From Levilactobacillus angrenensis (GTDB lineage Bacteria; Bacillota; Bacilli; Lactobacillales; Lactobacillaceae): a stretch of DNA of 32,329 nucleotides. Made by a program: the position numbers and the translations under genes. Of this stretch, positions 13,432 to 19,880 are shown in pieces. The stretch's first letter is position 1; every line of letters starts with the position of its first letter. Below the pieces are notes generated by a model. That model was not told where the DNA came from. It did not search any database and worked only from the letters and a program-made list of their open reading frames with translations. The DNA lies in contig NZ_RHOB01000026.1 of assembly GCF_003946085.1 (NCBI RefSeq), positions 1 to 32,329 on the forward strand. Reading direction: 5' to 3'.

Positions 13432-15870
13432 TTAATGTTTCCGCAATTTCAGACTAGCCATCCCCAATGCCCCCAGTAATGTGGCAACACCGGCTAAGAT
13501 GTAATTACCGGTACTTGCGTCATTAGTTTGTGGCAAGGTAGCTTGCTTGGTAGCGGTTGCAGTTGCGGCTTGCTGACCCGTAGCCAATTTGTCCGTGGCT
13601 TGCCGACCCGTCGTCTTCAAGTTCTGCACACCTGGCACTCGGGTCTTGGCTTGACTGGTCCCTGCCCGTTGCGACTTGCCGGGAGCAATCGTGTCGGCCG
13701 CACCACCGGTTGTGACAGTGGCACCGGACTTCGTCTTGTCCTTGGCAGTTGGCGTCGTGTCATCAATCTTATCTGCGCTCCCTGAATCGTTCAGCTTAGC
13801 GTAGGTGAAGATGACGGTCTGCCCATCCGCCGTGTAAGTGCCTTGCGCATGGGTGACGCCGGTGGCTTGATAACCCGTGATTTCTGGGGCATCGAAGCTA
13901 AAGGTATCGCCGATATTACCGGTTTCAACGGACTGACTGATGACCTTACCATCTTGATCAACATTGACGATGGTAACCGTCCCCGTTGTGACACCTGGTT
14001 CCGGCGTTTCTGGGGTCACGGTTCCCGTCTTCATATTATTCTTGATGGAGAAGTTAACCCACGCATCCATATCTCTGGAAATACTATCAGCCATCTTGAC
14101 CCGAATGACATAGTTCCCATTCTTGGCTTCTGGACCGGCCACCAGCAGGAAACTACCAGGGTTAGCCGGATTGGCAACAATCGTGAACCAGCTAGAGGCA
14201 TCCGTTTGCGTTTCGGCCCACGCGTTGTGACTCGTGATTCCCGCCGTACTGTCGGCTGAGTAAACGATGGTTGCGCCGTTATTAAATTTGCCAGGAGCTA
14301 ATTTAACATCGGTGACCTTTTCACCAGTGGTAAAGTCCATGAAGTCGAAGAGCCCTTCAGTTGGATCAAACTTATTATTGGCGTTGGTCACTGTGTGGTG
14401 TCCGTTATCTAACGTTTGCCCATTCCCTACGACGAAGGCTCCAGGCCGATAAGTCCCTGGCGCAATGGCCGTGGTAATTTCGTTGGTCCCATACTCGATT
14501 GAATCCAACGTGGCCGTACTTGGTAACTGCCCAGTGAACTTATTTTTAGAAATCCGCAACATGGTGATTGACCAGTTGGAAATATCTGGCAGCTGACCAC
14601 TTAATTGATTATTATTGACACTCAGTGAGAAGAGATTCTTCAAGTACGAGATGTCCGGCAGATTCCCCGTTAACTGGTTATCGTCCAGATTCAGCATGTA
14701 CAGTTCTGGATAAGCTGTCAGATCAGGGAAGCTTCCGTTCAGATTCAACCCGCTTAAGGTTAAGTGCTGTAACTGATCATTGTTAGCAAGGTAAGTCTGC
14801 ATGACTGTGTCTGGAGAAATTCCCCAGTCCGTCACGGTATCATCCGCGTTGAAGAGTTCGAATTGCCGCAGGTTAGGCGCAAATGAGAAGTCAATCATCC
14901 CGTCCAATGGCAATTCGGCATCGCTGAGCTTGAAAGTTCTGAGGTTGGTGAAGTACTGGAGTCCTTCTAAGCTCTTGATTGGTCCCAAATCAAAGTATTC
15001 TTGCAGGGTATTCACACCATATTTCATCCAGCCATCAAAACCAGCGTACTGGTACAGATTAGCCGAGGTGACTGTGTGGTTGCCGCCATAGTATTGTTGA
15101 TCAATCGAGCCGATGATCAATGCCCGTAAATTGGCATCCGGAAGCCATTCCGCGGCGTCTTTCCCAGAGATACTGCTAAAGTCTGGCGCCCGGTAAACCG
15201 GTACGGCCACCAAGGTCTTGGGACCACTGGCAACCGTCATAGCCGCCATCCGCATCATTGGCCGCCGGGATCCCGTGTTAACCGTTGGTGCGACCGGGTC
15301 CACTTGAGGAGTAGCCGGTGTTTGCGGGTTCGGGTTAGCCTGAAGATTATCTTGCTTTTCTGAATTATCAATTACGTCACCAGGTTGTTGATTATCTTTG
15401 TTAGCGTTTACATTTTCGTCTTGTTGTTCATCTTCGTGGTTCAGATTCTGTTGCTGATCAACTGAAGTGTTATCCTTAACTGCTGAATTTTCCGGTGCTG
15501 AAGTATCATCTTTAACATCGTTGTCTTTGACTATATCGTTGGCGTCTTGACTATCGCCCTTGACCACGTCCTTGGCATCTTGGCTGTCGTCCTTGATTTC
15601 ATCATTGTCTTGAATCGCATCGACCGGTTTGTTGGTGTCCCCTTCACTTGATTCGGCACCGACTGAATCCTTAGCTGGTGTGGCCGCCGGTTCAGCTAAC
15701 ACTTCTGTAGCTGGTTCAGTCGCATTCGTATCAGCTTGCGCGGACAGGCCGGTTCCCCCGACGAGCCCCAGGCCAACCGTCGCTACCGTAATGCATGCGT
15801 AAAGCCAATGCTTGCCTGCCTTGTATGCTTTATAATGTTCTTTAGTCCCAACTAAATTCCGCGTTCTCAT
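13432..15870 (-). CDS. Cell-wall-anchored leucine-rich-repeat surface protein
   Basis: An 812-residue exported protein. Residues 14-22 (KAYKAGKHW) fit the KxYKxGKxW signal motif, followed by a hydrophobic core and a likely cut after SAQA. Residues about 50-200 are a low-complexity Asp/Asn/Gln-rich linker with an imperfect 11-residue repeat (DSQDAKDVVKG, DSQDANDIVKD). About 285-450 hold leucine-rich repeats of the form LxxLxLxxNxLTGxLPD. A MucBP-type domain (TVTIVNVDQDGKVI ... GYQATGV) lies near 635-700. The C-terminus has sorting signal LPQTN (779-783), a membrane helix and LRKH. It is probably attached by sortase and may bind mucus or host/food surfaces. A GAGGAGG ribosome site precedes ATG. 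Confidence 0.9.
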   Translation of the reverse strand: MRTRNLVGTKEHYKAYKAGKHWLYACITVATVGLGLVGGTGLSAQADTNATEPATEVLAEPAATPAKDSVGAESSEGDTNKPVDAIQDNDEIKDDSQDAKDVVKGDSQDANDIVKDNDVKDDTSAPENSAVKDNTSVDQQQNLNHEDEQQDENVNANKDNQQPGDVIDNSEKQDNLQANPNPQTPATPQVDPVAPTVNTGSRRPMMRMAAMTVASGPKTLVAVPVYRAPDFSSISGKDAAEWLPDANLRALIIGSIDQQYYGGNHTVTSANLYQYAGFDGWMKYGVNTLQEYFDLGPIKSLEGLQYFTNLRTFKLSDAELPLDGMIDFSFAPNLRQFELFNADDTVTDWGISPDTVMQTYLANNDQLQHLTLSGLNLNGSFPDLTAYPELYMLNLDDNQLTGNLPDISYLKNLFSLSVNNNQLSGQLPDISNWSITMLRISKNKFTGQLPSTATLDSIEYGTNEITTAIAPGTYRPGAFVVGNGQTLDNGHHTVTNANNKFDPTEGLFDFMDFTTGEKVTDVKLAPGKFNNGATIVYSADSTAGITSHNAWAETQTDASSWFTIVANPANPGSFLLVAGPEAKNGNYVIRVKMADSISRDMDAWVNFSIKNNMKTGTVTPETPEPGVTTGTVTIVNVDQDGKVISQSVETGNIGDTFSFDAPEITGYQATGVTHAQGTYTADGQTVIFTYAKLNDSGSADKIDDTTPTAKDKTKSGATVTTGGAADTIAPGKSQRAGTSQAKTRVPGVQNLKTTGRQATDKLATGQQAATATATKQATLPQTNDASTGNYILAGVATLLGALGMASLKLRKH

Positions 15871-16508
15871 GATTCGTTTCCTCCTCGTTGGCGACGGCTA
15901 AACCTGTCGCAATCCTTCCCTAGTAAGGCTATACCTTAAACTATTATTGCCAAGCTGCCGGTCAACAATGACCGTTTAAAGATTCTCCACAAATTTATTA
16001 TGGTTTTACATCTTTTCTCACACATTATTATATGTGGATAAATCTTTCTACACCCTCATTGTACCTAACCCCACGTAAATAGCAAGCAAAACTATGTATG
16101 CTCAAAACCAGTTCGCCTGGTTTTCATTCCCACCATAAACTAGGGGTTATATTCAATTGAACTATCGTCTGATAATTGTTTTACATTGTGATTTATTAAA
16201 GTTGCCTTCGTTGTGTCCTCATGCGATTCTAATGGACGATTTCACTAGTTTTACTTTCCTTTTACAAAACTTCTGCTATACTTAGATGCATATCGTTAAC
16301 TAACTAAGTCATTTTGTTTTTCATTGACGAAACGGGCCATTCTTAGTAATCTGTCACATTATTCGGGGGGGATTTGCACCCACCGTGAACGATTTTATTC
16401 GAATTTTCTTTTGCCCACCAAATAATGAACAATTCGTCACATACCCCCAACAAATCAGTTAATCCTTTAGCGATTTGTCAAAACAAAAGCTTGTTTTATC
16501 AATAATTG
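15871..16508. other. Long AT-rich intergenic region between the LRR gene and ohrR
   Basis: About 640 bases without a supported gene. It must hold the leftward promoter of the LRR protein; a TATAAT within CACATATAATAATGTG on the minus strand (around 16030) is one candidate, but no matching -35 was found. An extended -10 facing right (TGC-TATACT, 16274-16282) has no gene within 400 bases. The region is strikingly richer in A+T than its surroundings. Confidence 0.4.
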
Positions 16509-16538
16509 TTGAAGTTAGCTATCGATATGCTATATAAT
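16509..16538 (+). promoter_or_regulatory. Upstream promoter with attenuator-like leader before ohrR
   Basis: TTGAAG (16509-16514), an 18-bp spacer and TATAAT (16533-16538). The RNA starting near 16545 would carry GGAGT (16567-16571), ACTCC (16578-16582) and a second GGAGT (16621-16625) followed by T5. The two GGAGT copies would compete for ACTCC, as in an attenuator. It lies 155 bases before ohrR. Confidence 0.45.
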
Positions 16539-16631
16539 TGTTTAGACGTTACGTTAAATCGTTTTTGGAGTCATTTCACTCCTGATCCTGCAAGTCGGCC
16601 CTCACAGGCACTTTAATCCGGGAGTTTTTAC

Positions 16632-16660
16632 TTGCAAGTGGCAATTTAATTGTATACAAT
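16632..16660 (+). promoter_or_regulatory. ohrR promoter overlapped by an OhrR-type operator
   Basis: TTGCAA (16632-16637), a 17-bp spacer and TACAAT (16655-16660). The -10 lies inside the palindrome ATTGTATACAAT (16649-16660), which joins a second inverted repeat CAATTTAATTG. Together they resemble the Bacillus OhrR box (TACAATT-AATTGTATACAATT). Binding here would block RNA polymerase, so autorepression is likely. Confidence 0.75.
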
Positions 16661-16693
16661 ACTCTGGAAAGTAATTGAAAGGAGGCCTGTGCC

Positions 16694-17173
16694 ATGCCGA
16701 AAGTTACACCGATTCTTTTAGATGAGCAGCTCTGCTTCTCCATCTATTCTGCCAGCAAAAAATTTAATCATTTCTACCAAAGCACTTTGGCACCCTTTGG
16801 TTTGACTTACCCACAATATATTGCGATGTTGGTGCTATGGGAAGACGCGCCTCTGACCGTCCATCAACTAGGTGAACGCCTGGAACTCGACAGTGGGACC
16901 TTAACCCCATTGTTGAAGCGTCTGGAAAAGCAAGGCTGGGTCGAACGGGTTCGTAGCCGGACTGATGAACGACAAGTGCTGATTCATTTAACCGAAATGG
17001 CGACCGCTAAACGTGATGAAGTTTACGCGCGAATCGGCCAATGCCAAACGTTATTGGGCATGTCCAACGACGAAATCGACGACATGATGCGTGAACTGGT
17101 GACCGTCAAGAGCCAGTTAGACATCGTTAGCAATCAACGTAAGATTGCCAAGGAAGTCGACAAAGAACTTTAA
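16694..17173 (+). CDS. ohrR: OhrR-like MarR-family organic peroxide sensor
   Basis: A 159-residue winged-helix repressor. The N-terminus LLDEQLCFSIYSASKKFN carries Cys14 in the place of the peroxide-sensing cysteine of Bacillus OhrR, followed by the family's LTYPQYIAMLVLWE and the DNA-binding part LGERLELDSGTLTPLLKRLEKQGWVERVRS with the wing RTDERQVLIHLT. Oxidation of the cysteine by organic hydroperoxides or hypochlorite releases DNA. A strong ribosome site (AAAGGAGG) lies 8 bases before ATG. The usual partner ohrA is not adjacent; the next gene is a leftward CPBP protease. Targets must lie elsewhere or the gene regulates mainly itself. Confidence 0.88.
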   Translation: MPKVTPILLDEQLCFSIYSASKKFNHFYQSTLAPFGLTYPQYIAMLVLWEDAPLTVHQLGERLELDSGTLTPLLKRLEKQGWVERVRSRTDERQVLIHLTEMATAKRDEVYARIGQCQTLLGMSNDEIDDMMRELVTVKSQLDIVSNQRKIAKEVDKEL

Positions 17174-17185
17174 CCCATAACTAAC

Positions 17186-17222
17186 AAAGCGCCCTGACTA
17201 TTATAGCCAGGACGCTTTTTTC
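17186..17222 (+). terminator. Terminator of ohrR
   Basis: AAAGCG-C-CCTG / CAGG-A-CGCTTT with a 10-11 base loop is followed by a T7 run. Confidence 0.85.
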
Positions 17223-17224
17223 GT

Positions 17225-17905
17225 CTACTTAATCGTGAGGAGCATGGCCCCCACCGCAATCAAGTTGTTAAAGCCGTGTAGGAAAATCGTGCTCTGCAGC
17301 TTACCGGTCCGCTTATACACGTAGGCAAACGTTCCCCCCATCATGGCGTAGATCAGCCAGCTGACGGGGTTGGTGCTCATGTGCACGATGGAAAAGGCCA
17401 CCCCACTGACGACGATTGGTAGCCAAAACATGTTCGCTGGAAAACAGCCATCTACCAGAATCCCCCGAAACGTGATTTCTTCAATCACGGGGCTGGCCAA
17501 CACGGCCGTCAGGCTCAACATGACCATCGTCAACGTTCCCTGGCCCATAAAGGACGAAATCGCTTGGTTGTTCGCCGTACTGGTCTGGTGATAGAGCAGA
17601 TTGTTGACAACCCCCAGAATCATTTCGACCAGGATCACAAAGCCGTACGCCTTGACCATCAACCACCAGTCTCGCCGCGTCAACCGTTGCCATTTTACTG
17701 GATGCGCCTGCCGGTAGACCCACAGTCCCAACGCAATGGTGGCCGCAAAGCCAGCTAGGTAGATAACTGCCCAAACGAACTGCTGACCTACCGTTCCGTT
17801 ACTTAAAAATAATAAAGGCAGTTGCACGATGTTTAAAATAATCACTAGTAGGATCAACCAGAGCCAAGCCATGGTATTGCTGAATTGCCGTTTTTTTGTT
17901 GACAA
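17225..17905 (-). CDS. CPBP-family intramembrane metalloprotease
   Basis: A 226-residue polytopic membrane protein with six to seven helices. The Rce1/CPBP catalytic signatures are intact: PVIEEITFRGIL (EExxxR, about residues 138-149), AFSIVHM (FxxxH) and LHGFNN near the C-terminus. Family members cleave substrates inside the membrane or process peptides; in lactobacilli several serve bacteriocin immunity, but no bacteriocin gene is seen here. The start is a TTG (17905) with GAGAGG 8 bases before it; no in-frame ATG is near. It converges on ohrR and has an unrelated role as far as can be seen. Confidence 0.88.
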   Translation of the reverse strand: MSTKKRQFSNTMAWLWLILLVIILNIVQLPLLFLSNGTVGQQFVWAVIYLAGFAATIALGLWVYRQAHPVKWQRLTRRDWWLMVKAYGFVILVEMILGVVNNLLYHQTSTANNQAISSFMGQGTLTMVMLSLTAVLASPVIEEITFRGILVDGCFPANMFWLPIVVSGVAFSIVHMSTNPVSWLIYAMMGGTFAYVYKRTGKLQSTIFLHGFNNLIAVGAMLLTIK

Positions 17906-17952
17906 AAAATCATCCTCTCACTTTTGTTGATTCGCCTAACTAACCCTTAGCT

Positions 17953-17991
17953 CCACGGTCAAGCGCCACGAAACGTGGTATTTCACCGTGG
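17953..17991. repeat. Nested palindrome upstream of the CPBP gene
   Basis: An outer CCACGGT / ACCGTGG (17953-17959 with 17985-17991) encloses CCACG-AAA-CGTGG (17966-17978). It lies 48 bases before the TTG start of the protease gene, and may be an operator or leader hairpin. Confidence 0.5.
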
Positions 17992-18063
17992 TCAGATTTG
18001 TCTCTTTAACGAAAAATTTATATTTTAATGGTAATTTCTTAAGGAATGCGGTAATATATGGTT

Positions 18064-18226
18064 GCGGGCAAGTTTTAGGACCTGTCCGTGAGGCTTCTGT
18101 CCTCATTCAACAGACTGATTTCATTTTACTCCCCCAAAGTAGATGAAATTTTTTGCAACATAATCCCCCAATTATGTTGTAACCTTACTCTTTGGCCATT
18201 GCGACTTATCGTAATGGTCTTTTTTG
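18064..18226 (+). ncRNA. Candidate small RNA with two C-rich loops
   Basis: A non-coding segment ends in a perfect rightward terminator although no rightward gene precedes it. Predicted hairpins in order: TGAGG/CCTCA (18089-18105); an ATTTCAT-TACT / AGTA-ATGAAAT stem whose loop is CCCCCAA (about 18118-18150); CAACATAAT / ATTATGTTG with loop CCCCCA (18156-18179); terminator 18194-18226. Two exposed C5 loops are what SD-targeting small RNAs such as the Rsa or LhrC types show. A weak promoter is suggested by TAATAT at 18052-18057 (start near 18064). No homolog was recognised, so identity and 5' end are inferred. Confidence 0.5.
18194..18226 (+). terminator. Orphan rightward terminator
   Basis: An 11-bp stem GGCCATTGCGA / TCGTAATGGTC with two G-U pairs and loop CTTA is followed by T6. 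The leftward side has no T-run, so it does not belong to the leftward gene at 18261-18467. Confidence 0.85.
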
Positions 18227-18260
18227 TGTCTAAAATTTAGAGCCTCATGACAATACTGGC

Positions 18261-18467
18261 CTATTCCTCATCCTCATCAAATGACGGCGTTCGCGGCCAC
18301 AAAAACCAAAATAACAGGAGATTGACGACCGTTGCCAGTACGAAGCCAACCACGCCAATCAGCACCTCCAGCCACGCGGCGATTGCCAGCGTGAGCATTA
18401 ACCAGATGGTCCCCCCGACAATGCCCGCCGTGAGGATGACAATGAGGATACTTGTGACTAGTTTCAC
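18261..18467 (-). CDS. Small two-helix membrane protein (68 aa)
   Basis: A 68-residue protein with two hydrophobic helices (about residues 4-27 and 31-55) and an acidic tail (FDEDEE). The start is GTG at 18467, with AAAGGGG 9 bases upstream. Not recognised; small lactobacillar membrane proteins of this shape are common and uncharacterised. The gene is divergent from the hydroxyacid dehydrogenase (150 bp between starts). Confidence 0.65.
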   Translation of the reverse strand: MKLVTSILIVILTAGIVGGTIWLMLTLAIAAWLEVLIGVVGFVLATVVNLLLFWFLWPRTPSFDEDEE

Positions 18468-18564
18468 GGTTGTTAACCCCTTTCACGTAAGTCTTCTGGT
18501 TCACAGCTTACCACGTTTAGCCGAATTTTTCGAAAGTTTTTTCAGGGAAGGATGTTTTCCTCGG

Positions 18565-18578
18565 TGAAAACGATTACA
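18565..18578 (+). promoter_or_regulatory. cre site (CcpA operator) on the hydroxyacid dehydrogenase promoter
   Basis: TGAAAACGATTACA fits the cre consensus TGWAANCGNTNWCA at all positions and overlaps a likely -10 (TACAAT, 18575-18580). Repression when good sugars are present is the likely effect. Confidence 0.75.
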
Positions 18579-18619
18579 ATGGACTTGTGAAGTGAAATTT
18601 TACTGAAGGAGTGACACTC

Positions 18620-19579
18620 ATGACTAGTGTTTTAGTAACTGCACCTATTCCCCAGTCAGCTCTGGACATTTTGAATCAAGCCGGGCTCGACGTTGACAGC
18701 TATTCAGGTAGCGGATTAATCACAAAGGACGAGTTGTTGAAGCGAATTGTCGGCAAGGATTACCTGATTACGCCGTTGTCTACTCAAGTGGATAAAGACG
18801 TGATCGACGCCGACCCTCAGTTAAAGATTATTGCCAATTACGGCGCTGGTTTCAATAACATTGACGCCGCCTACGCCCGTTCCAAGAACATCCCCGTCAC
18901 CAATACACCGAAGGTCTCCACGACTTCCACGGCCGAAGTCACGACCGGTTTGATGATCACCTTGGCACACCGGATGGTCGAAGGTGACAAGCTGATGCGG
19001 ACCAAGGGCTTTGACGGCTGGTCCCCACTCTTCTTCTTAGGCCATGAACTGGCTGGCAAGACCTTAGGGATCGTCGGTATGGGGCAAATTGGCCAAGCGG
19101 TCGCTAAGCGAATGGCCGCCTTTGACATGAAGATTCTCTACACACAACGGCACCCACTAGACGCCGCTACGGAAGCCAGCCTTAATGCGACCTACGCCAC
19201 CTTGGATGAAGTCATCGACAACAGTGACGTCTTGACGTTACACTGCCCATTAAACGACCAAACCCATCACCTGCTCGGCGCACCCGAGTTCAAACGGATG
19301 AAGAAGTCCGCTTACTTGATCAACGCCGCTCGGGGACCAGTGATTGACGAAGCCGCCTTACTGCAGGCCTTGCGTGACGGTGAATTGGCCGGGGCTGCCT
19401 TGGATGTTTACGAAGCGGAACCCAACGTCGACGATGGGTTCAAGGCTTTGGACAACGTGATTTTGACGCCCCACGTCGGTAACGCGACTGTCGAAGCCCG
19501 CGATGCCATGGCCGCCATTGTTGCGAAGAATGCGGTCAGAGTCGACAAAGGCGAAGACCCGCTGTACGTGGTCAACTAA
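18620..19579 (+). CDS. D-2-hydroxyacid dehydrogenase
   Basis: A 319-residue NAD(P)-dependent dehydrogenase of the D-isomer-specific 2-hydroxyacid family. The Rossmann motif GIVGMGQIG (about 150-158) and the catalytic triad are visible: Arg238 (NAARGPVIDEAALL), Glu267 (YEAEPNV) and His285 (LTPHVGNAT). Substrates could be hydroxypyruvate/glyoxylate, phenylpyruvate or other 2-keto acids; D-lactate dehydrogenase (LdhA type) is less likely from the sequence pattern NYGAGFNNID. A GTG at 18611 lies inside the AAGGAGTG ribosome site, so the ATG eight bases downstream of it is used. A cre site covers its promoter and a terminator follows. Confidence 0.9.
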   Translation: MTSVLVTAPIPQSALDILNQAGLDVDSYSGSGLITKDELLKRIVGKDYLITPLSTQVDKDVIDADPQLKIIANYGAGFNNIDAAYARSKNIPVTNTPKVSTTSTAEVTTGLMITLAHRMVEGDKLMRTKGFDGWSPLFFLGHELAGKTLGIVGMGQIGQAVAKRMAAFDMKILYTQRHPLDAATEASLNATYATLDEVIDNSDVLTLHCPLNDQTHHLLGAPEFKRMKKSAYLINAARGPVIDEAALLQALRDGELAGAALDVYEAEPNVDDGFKALDNVILTPHVGNATVEARDAMAAIVAKNAVRVDKGEDPLYVVN

Positions 19580-19600
19580 TTTAATACTTATCATGCGTCA

Positions 19601-19630
19601 AGAGTCTGGTCCTTTCCAGGCTCTTTTTTT
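19601..19630 (+). terminator. Terminator of the hydroxyacid dehydrogenase gene
   Basis: AGAGTCTGG / CCAGGCTCT (19601-19609 with 19616-19624, one G-U) is followed by T7. Confidence 0.9.
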
Positions 19631-19839
19631 GATGTCCTTCACTGCACCACAGCCAACCATCAACGGGTTCACCTTTAACTGCTACCCCAGATACATTCAC
19701 ACCACTATAGGCAAGAATGCTCGAAAACTGCAACCGATTGCAATTGCGCCATTGCAGTCTTTATGATAATATTTATTTTGACCTTTCTGAACGGAAATAA
19801 TTGCTTATTGCGACCAGTTAGCCTAAGATTGACTGTGAA

Positions 19840-19853
19840 AGAATACGCTATCA
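19840..19853 (+). promoter_or_regulatory. cre-like site upstream of the phosphorylase gene
   Basis: AGAATACGCTATCA agrees with the cre consensus at 12 of 14 positions and lies 27 bases before the TTG start. A TTGACT at 19829-19834 could be a -35, but its distance to TATCAT (14 bp) is short. Confidence 0.45.
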
Positions 19854-19880
19854 TTTAGCAGAAAGGATGACGAATGCGCT

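Noticed and set aside
13150-13479. Rightward open frame of 109 codons in the gap after the tRNA
   Set aside because: Overlaps repeat C and the LRR terminator, no ribosome site, odd composition.
18247-18567. Rightward open frame of 106 codons
   Set aside because: Antisense to the small two-helix membrane protein gene, which has a good GTG start and hydrophobic pattern.
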